Program-made: the position numbers and the translations under genes
DNA from: Pseudonocardia ammonioxydans
GTDB taxonomy: Bacteria > Actinomycetota > Actinomycetes > Mycobacteriales > Pseudonocardiaceae
DNA: 64,000 bases
NCBI RefSeq assembly: GCF_900115005.1
Contig: NZ_FOUY01000027.1
Location: 37,341 to 101,340 of the forward strand
Direction of reading: 5' to 3'
In this document: positions 25,891-35,386 of the stretch, in pieces
Layout of the letters: every line of letters starts with the position of its first letter
How positions within the stretch are numbered: position 1 is the first letter of the stretch
The notes under the pieces: model-generated
Database searches by the model: none
The model's input: the letters and a program-made list of their open reading frames with translations, nothing else
Told to the model about the DNA's origin: nothing

Positions 25891-26879
25891 TGCCCACTGC
25901 ATCGCCGCACCGGGTCGGGGTGCTCGCCGTCGACGGGGTGATCGCGTTCGAGGTGGCCATCCCGGACCGGATCCTCGGCACGACAACCGCGCCGGACGGC
26001 ACCCCGCTCTACGACGTGCGGGTCGCCTCCCTCGACGGCGGGCCGGTCCGCACCAGCTCCGGCTACCGGCTGCTGCCCGAGCACGGGCCGGAGGTCCTGA
26101 CCGGCGCCGACACCCTGGTCGTCCCGGCGGTCGCCGCCGGCGGCCCGGGCCCGGCCGGCCGCCCGGAGCGGGCCCCGGACGAGCGGGTGCTCGAGCTGGT
26201 CCGCGCCGCGGCGGCCTGCGGCCGGGTGGTTGCGATCTGCACCGGCGCGTTCGTCCTGGCCGCCGCCGGGGTGCTCGACGGCCGGCGCGCCACCACACAC
26301 TGGGCGCACGCCGACCGGTTCCGCCACCGGTTCCCGCAGGTCCGGCTGGAGCCGGACGTGCTGTTCGTCGACGACGGCGACGTCCTCACCTCGGCCGGGG
26401 TCGCCGCCGGGATCGACCTGTGCCTGCACCTGGTACGCCGCGACCACGGCGCGGACGTGGCCGCGGCGACCGCCCGGCGCAACGTCGTCGCGCCGTGGCG
26501 GGAGGGCGGGCAGGCCCAGTTCGTCGAGCACCGGCTGCCGGACCCGGAGGGGCCGGACACCTCGGGTGCGCGCGCCTGGGCGGTGGCGCACCTCGACCGC
26601 TCACCCGGGGTGGAGGACCTGGCCGGACACGCGGCGATGAGCGTGCGGACCTTCACCCGGCGCTTCCGCGCGGAGACCGGCACCAGCCCGGGCCGGTGGC
26701 TCGCCGCGCGGCGCCTGGACCTCGTGCGACGACTGCTGGAGACCACCGACCTGCCGGTCGAGCAGGTCGCCGCCCGGGCCGGCTTCGGCACGACCGCGGC
26801 CCTGCGCCACCGGCTGCACACCGAGATCGGGATGTCGCCGCTGGCGTACCGGCGCGCGCACCGGGCCCCCTCCGCCTGA
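25890..26879 (+). CDS. GlxA family transcriptional regulator (DJ-1/PfpI + AraC HTH)
   Basis: A 329-residue protein. The N-terminal DJ-1/PfpI-like domain (residues 5-190) has the nucleophile-elbow motif AICTGAFVLAAAG and 'TTHWAHAD'. The C-terminal double AraC HTH has 'MSVRTFTRRFRAETGTSPGRWLAARRLD' and 'VAARAGFGTTAALRHRLHTEIGMSPLAYR'. ATG 25890 is preferred over ATG 25872 because the fold begins there. It probably activates or represses the divergent MFS gene. Ligand unknown. Confidence 0.9.
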   Translation: MPTASPHRVGVLAVDGVIAFEVAIPDRILGTTTAPDGTPLYDVRVASLDGGPVRTSSGYRLLPEHGPEVLTGADTLVVPAVAAGGPGPAGRPERAPDERVLELVRAAAACGRVVAICTGAFVLAAAGVLDGRRATTHWAHADRFRHRFPQVRLEPDVLFVDDGDVLTSAGVAAGIDLCLHLVRRDHGADVAAATARRNVVAPWREGGQAQFVEHRLPDPEGPDTSGARAWAVAHLDRSPGVEDLAGHAAMSVRTFTRRFRAETGTSPGRWLAARRLDLVRRLLETTDLPVEQVAARAGFGTTAALRHRLHTEIGMSPLAYRRAHRAPSA

Positions 26880-26963
26880 CCGGGCGCTCCCGCACCCGGT
26901 CCGGGTGTGGCCCGGAGCACCGTCGGGTCCGCGGGTCCGCGCGGTACTGCGACACTGGTCGTC

Positions 26964-28097
26964 GTGACCTCTCCTGCCGATCTGAAGATTCCCGCCGATC
27001 TCCTGCCCTCGGACGGCCGCTTCGGATGCGGTCCCTCCAAGGTGCGCACCGAGCAGCTGTCCGCGCTCGCCGCGACCGGGGACTCGCTGCTGGGCACGTC
27101 GCACCGGCAGAAGCCGGTGAAGAACCTGGTGGGACGGGTGCGGGCCGGCCTGTCCGAGCTGTTCTCCCTGCCCGACGGCTACGAGGTCGTCCTGGGCAAC
27201 GGCGGGTCGACCGCCTTCTGGGACGCCGCCGCGTTCGGCCTGGTCCGGGAGCGCTCGCTGCACCTGACCTACGGCGAGTTCTCGCAGAAGTTCGCCGACA
27301 CGACGCGGGGGGCGCCGTTCCTGGCCGACCCGGTGGTCGTCTCCGCGGAGCCGGGCAGCGCCCCGGCCCCGACGAGCGACCCGTCGGTGGACCTGATCGC
27401 CTGGGCGCACAACGAGACCTCGACCGGTGTCGCGGTGCCAGTGAACCGGCCCAAGGACACGACCGGCGACCAGCTCGTCGCGATCGACGCGACCTCCGGG
27501 GCCGGTGGGCTGCCGGTCGACATCGCGCAGTCCGACGTCTACTACTTCGCCCCGCAGAAGGGCTTCGCCTCCGACGGTGGCCTGTTCATCGCGCTGATGA
27601 GCCCGAAGGCGCTGGAGCGCGTCGCCGAGCTGGCGTCCTCCGACCGCTGGATCCCGCCGTTCCTGTCGCTGGCCACGGCGGTCGACAACTCGGGCAAGGA
27701 CCAGACGTACAACACCCCGTCCGTCGCCACGCTGTTCCTGCTCGCCGACCAGATCGACTGGCTGAACGGGCTCGGCGGGCTCGACGGCGCGGTCGCGCGC
27801 ACCCGCGACTCGTCGGAGCGGCTGTACTCCTGGGCGGAGAAGAGCTCGTTCGCGCGGCCGTTCGTGACCGACCCGGCACTGCGCAGCCTGGTCGTCGGCA
27901 CGATCGACTTCGACGACGCGGTCGACGCCGCCGCGGTGGCCACGGTCCTGCGGGCGAACGGGATCGTCGACACCGAGCCGTACCGCAAGCTCGGCCGCAA
28001 CCAGCTGCGGGTCGGGATGTTCCCGGCGGTCGAGCCGGCCGACGTCTCGGCGCTGACCGCGAGCATCGACTGGATCGTGGAGCGGCTGGCCTCCTGA
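26964..28097 (+). CDS. serC: Phosphoserine aminotransferase (mycobacterial type)
   Basis: A 377-residue PLP-dependent enzyme of serine and pyridoxal phosphate biosynthesis that converts 3-phosphohydroxypyruvate with glutamate to phosphoserine. The N-terminus 'LKIPADLLPSDGRFGCGPSKVR' is the actinobacterial SerC signature. The PLP lysine is in 'YYFAPQKGFASDGGL', and HRQKPVKNLVGRVR is conserved. Starts at GTG 26964; upstream in-frame sequence is not conserved-looking. A strong terminator follows. Confidence 0.96.
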   Translation: MTSPADLKIPADLLPSDGRFGCGPSKVRTEQLSALAATGDSLLGTSHRQKPVKNLVGRVRAGLSELFSLPDGYEVVLGNGGSTAFWDAAAFGLVRERSLHLTYGEFSQKFADTTRGAPFLADPVVVSAEPGSAPAPTSDPSVDLIAWAHNETSTGVAVPVNRPKDTTGDQLVAIDATSGAGGLPVDIAQSDVYYFAPQKGFASDGGLFIALMSPKALERVAELASSDRWIPPFLSLATAVDNSGKDQTYNTPSVATLFLLADQIDWLNGLGGLDGAVARTRDSSERLYSWAEKSSFARPFVTDPALRSLVVGTIDFDDAVDAAAVATVLRANGIVDTEPYRKLGRNQLRVGMFPAVEPADVSALTASIDWIVERLAS

Positions 28098-28107
28098 CCC
28101 GTCCCGC

Positions 28108-28142
28108 CGGCCGGGTCCCGCGTCGTCCGCGGGGCCCGGCCG
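28108..28142. terminator. Hairpin terminator after serC
   Basis: 15-bp arms (CGGCCGGGTCCCGCG and partner, one G-U-type mismatch) around the loop TCGTC, 10 bp after the serC stop. Confidence 0.8.
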
Positions 28143-28433
28143 ACGTGTATCCGGGCCCGGTCCGGATCCCGGGCGGACCACGGGTTGCCTCGGATTCCGA
28201 TCTTGTTGCCGGATCGATAGCAACTCGTCGTAGTCACACCAGTAACATCAGCCCCAATCTCACCGACAGCAACGCCTCATGGGAGTGTGCGTACGGTGCG
28301 TGACACCACTCGCGGGTCCCACGGCCAGGTGGGACTGACCGACCAGGCGGAACTCGCCCGGCGCGCCTCACCCGGCGCGGAGTCGTAGGGATCTACCGTC
28401 ACCCGGACGGGGACGACAGCAGGAGGTCGATCG
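28143..28433 (+). promoter_or_regulatory. sepH upstream region
   Basis: Intergenic DNA between serC and sepH. An AT-enriched core (28195-28280) contains a small inverted repeat GTTGC-N10-GCAAC (28205-28224) and probably the sepH promoter. An AGGAGG-like site precedes the sepH ATG. No ORF with convincing coding character. Confidence 0.5.
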
Positions 28434-30794
28434 ATGCGCGCGTTGCGGGTCGTGGGGGTGACCGGGGACGGCTCGGTCGTCCTCGAGGACCCGGGACGTC
28501 GAGAGCGCTACACCGTTCCGGCCGACGAGCAGCTGCGCGCGGCGGCCCGTGGTGACGTCACCCGGCTCGGCCAGATCGCGATCGAGTTGGAGAGCCAGTT
28601 GCGCCCACGGGAGATCCAGGCCCGCATCCGGGGCGGCGCGTCGGTGGACGAGGTCGCCGCAGCGGCGGGCGTCCCGACCCAGAAGATCGAGCGCTTCGCC
28701 TACCCGGTGCTCCTCGAACGCTCACGCACTGCCGAACTCGCCCAGGGCGCGCACCCGCAGCGTGCCGACGGCCCCGACTCGCGCACCCTCGGCGAGACGG
28801 TCGCCCACACCTTCGGCCTGCGCAGCCAGGACTACACGACCGCAGGCTGGGACTCCTGGAAGGGCGACGACGGCAAGTGGATCGTCGCCCTCAACTGGCA
28901 GACCGGGCGGTCCGACAACGCCGCACACTGGTCGTTCCAGCCCGGGGCGCACGGTGGCACCGTCGTCCCGCTCGACGAGCACGCCTCCGACCTGGTCGAG
29001 GGCCTGCCCGCGCGTCCGCTGCGCCCGATCGGCGCCGTCGTCGACATCGCGCGGGACGACAGCGCCCGGGACGAGGAGCAGGAGCCCGCACCGTCCGAGC
29101 CGGCCACCGCGGCGCCCGCCCGGGCCGTCGCCGGTGGGCAGGCGCCCCCGCCCACGGAGTCCTGGGCCGGACGCGGCGCCACCGCACCCGAGCAGCGCCG
29201 GCCGAGCCCGCCGCCCCGACCCCGGGTGGACACGCCCGCGCGCGGCTCGCGCGTCGACGGCACCCGCGCACCGGCCGCCGACGCGCCGGTGATCCCGCGG
29301 GTGGACACGCCCGCCGAGCAGGAGCCGGCCGGTAGCACCGCGCCGGACACGGACGCCCCGGGGCGGACCGGCTCCGACAGCGCAACCGACGGGCACACGC
29401 CCGCGCTCGACAGCGTCGCGCCGGCGACCGAGGACAGCGCGCGCACCGGCGCACCGGCCACCGGCGCCTCCGCCACGACCGGTGGTTCGCACAGCAGTGC
29501 CGCCCCGGCTCCGGCCGACACAGCGGCCGCGGACACCGCCGCGCCCTCCGCCGACACCGGCACCGCACCCACCGGCGGGACCGCTGCCGTCGAGGGCGGA
29601 CCGTCCGGTACAGCGGTCACCGACACCGACACCGCGACCGGGGCCACCGGCGCCGCGTCGGACACCACCCGCTCGACGCCCGCCACTGTGCCGGGCAACG
29701 ATGCGTCCGGACACGCCGACGCGGAGTCCCGCGGAACCGAGGGCGGCACCGCGAGCCGCACCGTCGCCGGCGACAGCACCACGACTCACAACACCGCAGC
29801 TCACGACACCGCGGGCAGCGGTTCGGCTCCAGCCGGCGCGACGACCGGCCACTCCGGCGACGGGCTCCCGGCGGGCGGCACCGCACCGAGCGGGTCGGCC
29901 GCCGCGAACGACACCGCTCCGGCCGACACCACCCCCGACAGCGCAGCTTCGGACAACGCCGCTTCGAGCAACGCCCTCACCGGCAGCGCCGGCTCAAGCA
30001 ACACCGCAACCGGCAGCGCCGACTCGAGCAACGCCGTCACCGGCAGCGCCGATTCGAACACAGCCGACTCGAACACGGCCGACTCGAACACCACAGCCTC
30101 CGGCAGTGCCGACGCGGACCACACGGTCCCGGCCGACGCCGCCGCAGACAGTGCCTCGTCGAGCGCGGCCCCATCGAGCAGCGCCCCGTCAAGCAGCGCC
30201 CCGTCCGACGGTGCTGTCTCGGGCACGGCCGCCTCCCCGGCAGGCACCGACTCGGTTGACGCCGGCTCGGACGACACCGCCGACCCGACCGGCCCTCTCC
30301 CGGGCGACACCATTTCGGACAACGCCGGCTCGGGCAGCGCTCGTTCGGACGTTGATCGCTCGGCCACCAGCGCTGCCGACTCGGACAGCGCGCCGGCGAG
30401 CGACTCCGCCCCGGACCGCACCGGCACACCGGACACCGGCGCCGCGGCGGACGACTCCGGAGCCGCCTCGACGACGGGTACGACCGGCACGGCCCCGCAG
30501 CAGCGGTCGTCCTCCGAGAACGAGGACGTGGCCACGAGCGGCGACGAGGCGCCCGCGGGTTCCGACACGGACACCGCCGCCGCTCGGGACGGTGTTGACC
30601 AGGCCCCCAAGAACGACGCAGAGCAGCAGGCCACCGCACAGCAGGACGCCGAGCAGCAGGACACCGGGAAGCAGGAAGCCGAGGAGCCCGCGGCGCGCCC
30701 GCGTGGGGGCGCCGGGTCCCGCCGGACCAAGAAGGGCAAGCCGGTCATGCCGTCCTGGGACGAGGTCCTCCTCGGCGTACGCGGCCAGCGCTGA
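28434..30794 (+). CDS. sepH: Septation protein SepH with giant low-complexity tail
   Basis: SepH (DUF3071) binds FtsZ and promotes its assembly in Streptomyces and mycobacteria. The N-terminal 200 residues are canonical: 'MRALRVVGVTGDGSVVLEDP', the HTH-like 'ASVDEVAAAAGVPTQKIERFAYPVLLER', and 'WIVALNWQTGRSDNAAHWSF'. The last 30 residues are also canonical ('KKGKPVMPSWDEVLLG'). Between them lie roughly 550 residues of Ala/Ser/Thr/Asp-rich repeats with ADSNTADSNTA-type motifs. That makes 786 residues against roughly 350 for usual homologues. Starts at ATG 28434 behind AGGAGGT. Confidence 0.93.
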   Translation: MRALRVVGVTGDGSVVLEDPGRRERYTVPADEQLRAAARGDVTRLGQIAIELESQLRPREIQARIRGGASVDEVAAAAGVPTQKIERFAYPVLLERSRTAELAQGAHPQRADGPDSRTLGETVAHTFGLRSQDYTTAGWDSWKGDDGKWIVALNWQTGRSDNAAHWSFQPGAHGGTVVPLDEHASDLVEGLPARPLRPIGAVVDIARDDSARDEEQEPAPSEPATAAPARAVAGGQAPPPTESWAGRGATAPEQRRPSPPPRPRVDTPARGSRVDGTRAPAADAPVIPRVDTPAEQEPAGSTAPDTDAPGRTGSDSATDGHTPALDSVAPATEDSARTGAPATGASATTGGSHSSAAPAPADTAAADTAAPSADTGTAPTGGTAAVEGGPSGTAVTDTDTATGATGAASDTTRSTPATVPGNDASGHADAESRGTEGGTASRTVAGDSTTTHNTAAHDTAGSGSAPAGATTGHSGDGLPAGGTAPSGSAAANDTAPADTTPDSAASDNAASSNALTGSAGSSNTATGSADSSNAVTGSADSNTADSNTADSNTTASGSADADHTVPADAAADSASSSAAPSSSAPSSSAPSDGAVSGTAASPAGTDSVDAGSDDTADPTGPLPGDTISDNAGSGSARSDVDRSATSAADSDSAPASDSAPDRTGTPDTGAAADDSGAASTTGTTGTAPQQRSSSENEDVATSGDEAPAGSDTDTAAARDGVDQAPKNDAEQQATAQQDAEQQDTGKQEAEEPAARPRGGAGSRRTKKGKPVMPSWDEVLLGVRGQR

Positions 30795-30805
30795 CGCCGG
30801 AGGGC

Positions 30806-31633
30806 TCAGCCCCCGCCGGTCACCGCGTGGAACGCCACGGCCGCGGCCGTGGCGACGTTCAACGAGTCCACGCCGCCCGCCATCGGGATCCGTACCCGAC
30901 GGTCGGCGGCGGCCAGCGCCTCGTCGGTCAGGCCGGGCCCCTCCGCACCGAGCAGCAGCGCGACCTTCTCCCCCGTCAGGTTCGCCGTCGCGAGCGGTTC
31001 GGCGTCCGGGGCCGGGGTCAACGCGACCACGCTGAACCCGGCATCACGCAGCGTGTCCAGCGACGCCGGCCAGCCACCCGCCAACCGGGTGAACGGCACG
31101 CGCAGGACGTGGCCCATCGACACCCGGACGCTGCGCCGGTACAGGGGGTCCGAACAGCCCGGCCCGAGCAGCAGCGCGTCGACCCCCAGCGCCGCCGCGT
31201 TGCGGAACAGCGAGCCGAGGTTCTCGTGGTCGCCGACGCCCTCGCACACCGCGACCGACCGCGCGCCCGCCAGCAGTCCGGTGAGATCGGGTGCAGCCGC
31301 CCGGTCGGCCACCGCCAGGACACCCCGGTTGAGGTGGAAACCGACCGCACGGGCCATCGTGTCCGCGTCGGTGGCGTAAGCGGGTACGTCCAGACGGGCC
31401 AGGTCACCGGAGAGCTCCTCCAGCCGTCGCGGGACCCCCAGCAGCGACCGGACCGGGTACGGGGAGTCCAGCAGCCGTCGTACGACCACGACACCCTCCG
31501 CGATCACCAGCCCGCGCCCGCCCGGGCGATCCGGACGGCGGTCGGCGGTGGTGAGGTCGCGGTAGTCGTCGATGCGGGGGTCGTCGGGATCGTCGACCGC
31601 GGTGAGGATGGCCACGGCTACCGATCGTCCCAC
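30806..31633 (-). CDS. SpoU/TrmH family RNA 2'-O-methyltransferase
   Basis: A 275-residue SPOUT enzyme that methylates ribose in rRNA or tRNA using SAM. It has an N-terminal substrate-binding region (L30e-like). The three SpoU motifs follow: 'HENLGSLFRNAAALGVDALLLG', 'VALLLGAEGPGLTDEAL', and 'RIPMAGGVDSLNVATAAAVAFH', which forms the SAM-binding knot. The start is GTG 31633 or the GTG six codons later. Convergent with sepH. Target nucleotide unknown. Confidence 0.93.
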   Translation of the reverse strand: MGRSVAVAILTAVDDPDDPRIDDYRDLTTADRRPDRPGGRGLVIAEGVVVVRRLLDSPYPVRSLLGVPRRLEELSGDLARLDVPAYATDADTMARAVGFHLNRGVLAVADRAAAPDLTGLLAGARSVAVCEGVGDHENLGSLFRNAAALGVDALLLGPGCSDPLYRRSVRVSMGHVLRVPFTRLAGGWPASLDTLRDAGFSVVALTPAPDAEPLATANLTGEKVALLLGAEGPGLTDEALAAADRRVRIPMAGGVDSLNVATAAAVAFHAVTGGG

Positions 31634-31779
31634 GTCATAAACCGCTCGCCGCTCCTGGTCGCCCTTTCAGCCGGTACCGCCCGGACCAGCGATATGACAC
31701 GGTGTAATGCCGTCTCCCTCGAACCGGGCCTCCGGCCGGGTGAGGAGGCGCTCCCCGTTCGATGGAGGTCGGTTCTCGC

Positions 31780-33267
31780 ATGGGCCAGGTGGTCGACCGG
31801 ACGACGTTCACCCGGCGCGACCGCCAGCGGTACCGGATCAAAGTGCAGCGCTGCCTGGACTCGCTCGAGGAACTGCTCCGGACCTACCCGTTCCCCGAGA
31901 CCGAGCCGATGACCGGCGTGGAGATCGAGTTCAACCTCGTCGACCCGCAGCTGGCACCGTCGCTGAACGGCCTCGACGTCCTGGAGACGATCAACAGCGG
32001 TGAGTGGCAGACCGAGCTCGGCCGCTGGAACCTGGAGCTGAACCTGCCGCCCCGGCCGCTGCCGGGCGACCAGTGGCGCCAGCTGGAGCACGAGCTGCTG
32101 GACCTGCTCGCCGGGGCCGGCGCCAAGGCCGGTGATCTGCACACCCAGCTCGCGATGATCGGGATCCTGCCGACCCTCGACGTCGGGCACATGGTCGGCG
32201 AGGCGATCTCCCCGGAGGAGCGCTACCAGGCGCTCAACGACCAGATGCTCAACGCGCGCGGCGAGCCGGTCCGGATCGACATCACCGGCTGCGACCCGGA
32301 CGAGCGGATCAACGCCGACTTCGAGACGATCATCCCGGAGGCGGCCTGCACCTCCATGCAGCTGCACCTGCAGGTCGCGCCGTCGGACTTCGGCCGGTAC
32401 TGGAACGCCGCCCAGTGCCTGTCCGGCGTCCAGCTCGGACTCGGCGCGAACTCGCCGTTCCTGCTCGGCTCGCAGCTGTGGGCCGAGACCAGGATCCCGC
32501 TGTTCGAGCAGGCCTGCGACGTCCGGACCCCCGAGTTCCACAACCAGGGCGTACGCCCGCGGGTCTGGTTCGGCGAGCGCTGGATCGATTCGGTCCTGGA
32601 CCTGTTCTCCGAGAACGCCCGCTACTTCCCGGCGCTGATGCCGCTCACCACCGACATCGATCCCGCCGCCCAGATGCGTGAGCACGGGTTCCCGGAGCTG
32701 CCGGAGCTGACCCTGCACAACGGCACGATCTGGCGCTGGAACCGGCCGATCTACGACAGCACCGGGCGGACCCCGCACGTCCGGCTGGAGAACCGGGTGC
32801 TGCCCGCGGGCCCGACGACCGTCGACATGGTCGCCAACGCCCTGTTCTTCTACGGGCTGCTGCGCACCCTGGTCGAGTCCGACGAGGAGCTGTGGCGGTC
32901 GGTGTCCTTCGAGGCGGCCCGGGAGAACTTCCGCACCGCCGCCCGGCACGGGATGGACGCTCCCCTCTACTGGCCCGGTACCGGCTGGATCCGGCCGGAC
33001 GAGCTGACGTTGCGCAAGCTGCTCCCGCTGGCACACGAGGGGCTCGCACGCTGGGGGGTCGGCAGCGCGGTCTGCGACCGCTACCTGACCGTGATCGAAC
33101 GCCGCTGCGTGACCCGGCAGACCGGGGCGTCCTGGCAGATCGGCACGGTCGCCGCCCTGGAGGACCGCGGCGCGGACCGGTTCACGGCGCTGCACGGGAT
33201 GCTGGAGCGCTACCTGTGCCACTCCGCGGCCAACGAGCCGGTGCACTCCTGGGACCTCCCGGGCTGA
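31780..33267 (+). CDS. Glutamate-cysteine ligase family protein (GCS2, about 495 aa)
   Basis: A carboxylate-amine ligase of the GCS2 superfamily. Core ATP/Mg-binding residues are visible in 'GVEIEFNLVDPQL', 'WQTELGRWNLELNLPPRPL', 'CTSMQLHLQVAPSDFGRYWNAAQ', 'LGANSPFLLGSQLWAETRIPLFEQ' and 'RLENRVLPAGPTTVDMVANALFFYGL'. These enzymes join the gamma-carboxyl of Glu to an amine; in actinobacteria this long branch is mostly uncharacterised and should not be assumed to make mycothiol or ergothioneine precursors. I chose ATG 31780, with GGAGGT nine bases upstream, over ATG 31762. Confidence 0.85.
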   Translation: MGQVVDRTTFTRRDRQRYRIKVQRCLDSLEELLRTYPFPETEPMTGVEIEFNLVDPQLAPSLNGLDVLETINSGEWQTELGRWNLELNLPPRPLPGDQWRQLEHELLDLLAGAGAKAGDLHTQLAMIGILPTLDVGHMVGEAISPEERYQALNDQMLNARGEPVRIDITGCDPDERINADFETIIPEAACTSMQLHLQVAPSDFGRYWNAAQCLSGVQLGLGANSPFLLGSQLWAETRIPLFEQACDVRTPEFHNQGVRPRVWFGERWIDSVLDLFSENARYFPALMPLTTDIDPAAQMREHGFPELPELTLHNGTIWRWNRPIYDSTGRTPHVRLENRVLPAGPTTVDMVANALFFYGLLRTLVESDEELWRSVSFEAARENFRTAARHGMDAPLYWPGTGWIRPDELTLRKLLPLAHEGLARWGVGSAVCDRYLTVIERRCVTRQTGASWQIGTVAALEDRGADRFTALHGMLERYLCHSAANEPVHSWDLPG

Positions 33268-33467
33268 GGGCGGGGCCGCGTCCGCGGCCGTCCGTGCCGG
33301 GGTGTCTTCGCCATCGCGAAGGCGCTCGCCCGAGCCCGCCCGCCGGGCCCGCTGCGTTCCTACCGTCGGTGATCGCGCGACCCGCCCCGGGCGCGCGGCC
33401 CGGGACGGAGGGACATGTCCGCGCACCAGCACCGCACCGATCCGGCCGGTGATCCCGGCCCGCGTCG

Positions 33468-34871
33468 ATGACGCGGGCGGCGGCGATGTCCCCGTTCCGC
33501 CTGTTCGGTCGCCGCGCCCGGCCCGCCGGCGACGAGCCCGACCCGTGGCTCGACGACCCGGCCCCCGCCACCGCCCACTCCGCCGCGGCGCCCGGCCCCG
33601 CCGCGTCGGCGCGGACCGGTCCCCCGGGGCATCCGGGGGCAGCGCCCACCGGTCCGCCCGGCCATGCCGCAGCAGCGCCCGGCCGCCCGGCACCGGCCGG
33701 TACCGGCGACTCCCCGGCCGCGTGGGCCGCGGCCCCCGCCGGACCCGCGACGACCGCGGCACGGCCCTCGCTGTGGACGGCGCAGCGGCCGCCGCAGGGT
33801 GAGCCGGCCGAACCGGAGCCGGTCACGGACCCGTTCGGTTTCGCGCCGGTCCCCCCGCCGCGACCTCGTACCGACGACCCCTCCGCGGGCTGGGCCCCTC
33901 GATCCCCCGGCGGCGAGCAGGTCGTGGCGCACCGGACGGGGCAGCCACCGGCGCCGCGCCGGGCCTCGGCGGTCGACGAGCCCGACGACGCGGGCCGGGT
34001 GGTCCGCACCGGCGGACACGCGGCTCCGCCCGCTCCCACCGGGGCCGGGTACGCGGCCCGGCAGGCCGGCCGCACCGCACCGTCGCTCACCGACGGGGCC
34101 GACCACGCGGGGCCACCGGCGACCGGCGTGACCGACACGGGCACGGCGCCGGAACGTCGCGCCTCCGACCACGCGGCACCATCGACAACCGGCGAGGCTG
34201 AGGACGCGACGCCGCCGACGAGCCACACCACGAGCAGGGCGACACCGCGCAGCGCCGGTGCCGGGTACGTGGCACCGCCGGCACCGGCCGCCTGCCGTCC
34301 CGACCCCGGCGCCCCCTCGACGGCCGACGCGACCGAGGACGAGACCGCCCCGACGGCCCCGGCGGCGGATCCCCCGGACGGGATCGACCCCGCCGAGGCG
34401 TCCGCGCTGGCCGGGGCGTTCGCCGCCGACCTGCTCTCCTGGGACGAGGACGACCCCGCGCGACGGGGCCGGGCCCTCGGCACCCACCTGGCGTCCCCGG
34501 AGGGCGCCGCGCTGCTCGGGTGGACCGGGACCGGCCGCCAGCGGGCCGACCTGGTGCTGCCGGGCCGGGTCCGCCCCGACGGGGACCGGGTGCACGTCGA
34601 CGTCCGGGTACGGGTCGTCCCGTACCGCCGGGTCGACGCCCGCACGCCGGGCGCTCCCGAGCCCGAGCCGACGAACCCCCTCGGCGGGCCGGCCGCCGCA
34701 CCGGCACCGGCGGCGCGCGGCTGGCGCGGGCTGGGCGCCCGGTGGGTACGCCTCGAGGTCGCCGTCGTCCGGACGGGCGGTCGGCTCGTGGTCGACGCCG
34801 AACCGGTGGGTGACCCGTCCGGCCCCTCCCCGGCGGCCCTCGCCGGCCGCGCACCGGGCCGGTCGCGGTGA
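33468..34871 (+). CDS. Hypothetical Pro/Ala-rich protein with a C-terminal NTF2-like domain
   Basis: 467 residues. The first roughly 300 are disordered Pro/Ala/Thr/Asp-rich sequence. The last 160 ('EASALAGAFAADLLSWDEDDPARRGRAL' onward, then alternating strands 'DRVHVDVRVRVVPYR', 'WVRLEVAVVRTGGRLVVD') look like an NTF2/VirB8-like fold. Such folds occur in accessory proteins of actinobacterial conjugation-type loci. It heads a chain of overlapping genes; its stop overlaps the next start (GTGA). ATG 33486 is an alternative start. Function not known. Confidence 0.6.
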   Translation: MTRAAAMSPFRLFGRRARPAGDEPDPWLDDPAPATAHSAAAPGPAASARTGPPGHPGAAPTGPPGHAAAAPGRPAPAGTGDSPAAWAAAPAGPATTAARPSLWTAQRPPQGEPAEPEPVTDPFGFAPVPPPRPRTDDPSAGWAPRSPGGEQVVAHRTGQPPAPRRASAVDEPDDAGRVVRTGGHAAPPAPTGAGYAARQAGRTAPSLTDGADHAGPPATGVTDTGTAPERRASDHAAPSTTGEAEDATPPTSHTTSRATPRSAGAGYVAPPAPAACRPDPGAPSTADATEDETAPTAPAADPPDGIDPAEASALAGAFAADLLSWDEDDPARRGRALGTHLASPEGAALLGWTGTGRQRADLVLPGRVRPDGDRVHVDVRVRVVPYRRVDARTPGAPEPEPTNPLGGPAAAPAPAARGWRGLGARWVRLEVAVVRTGGRLVVDAEPVGDPSGPSPAALAGRAPGRSR

Positions 34872-35386
34872 CCCCGGCCCGCCGGGTCCCGGCCGTCGGT
34901 GGTCTCGCGGGCGGGGTCGGGACGACGACCGTCGCCCGCGCCCTGCACGCCCAGGACCTCGGCGTCGTCACCGGGGCCGATCCGGTCCCGGACGTGCTGC
35001 TCTGCCGGGCGACGGCCGCGGGCCTGGCCGCTGCGTCCCGGGTCGCCCCGGGCCAGGGGCCGGATCGGCCGGTCCTGGCGGTGCTCCCGCTCTCCACGGA
35101 TCCGGACGGCGTCGATGCCGCGGCCGCCGGGACCGGGTGGGCCGCCGTCGTCGTCCTGCCCCTCGTCCCGGCGTGGACCCGTACACCCGATCCGTGGTCG
35201 GAGGCGGCCGCGGTACTGAGCGCACCGCGCCCGTCCACCGCCGTCCGCCGGTACGCCGAGGCCCTCGGGCGGATCGTCACCGCGCTGAGCGCCGGGGAGC
35301 GGCTCACCCGCCCGCTCGTCCCGCGGCAGCGCGGGCCGCTGCGCCCGCTGCGCGGTGTGGTGCTGCGGCCCGGGCCGGGGTGGTGA
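34868..35386 (+). CDS. Small P-loop-like protein (172 aa)
   Basis: Near the N-terminus 'VGGLAGGVGTTTVARALHAQD' resembles the deviant Walker A of MinD/ParA-type ATPases, but the signature lysines are missing. The rest ('PDVLLCRATAAGLAAASRV', 'VLAVLPLSTDPDG', 'VVVLPLVPAW') keeps the spacing of a short Rossmann core. It is coupled by GTGA overlaps to both neighbours. Similar small proteins occur in actinobacterial conjugation or type IV secretion-like clusters, but I cannot assign a role. Confidence 0.6.
   Translation: MTPARRVPAVGGLAGGVGTTTVARALHAQDLGVVTGADPVPDVLLCRATAAGLAAASRVAPGQGPDRPVLAVLPLSTDPDGVDAAAAGTGWAAVVVLPLVPAWTRTPDPWSEAAAVLSAPRPSTAVRRYAEALGRIVTALSAGERLTRPLVPRQRGPLRPLRGVVLRPGPGW

Noticed and set aside
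28722..30748. Long Val/Gly/Ser-rich frames opposite sepH
   Set aside because: They are antisense shadows of the low-complexity region of sepH, with no start context or recognisable domain.
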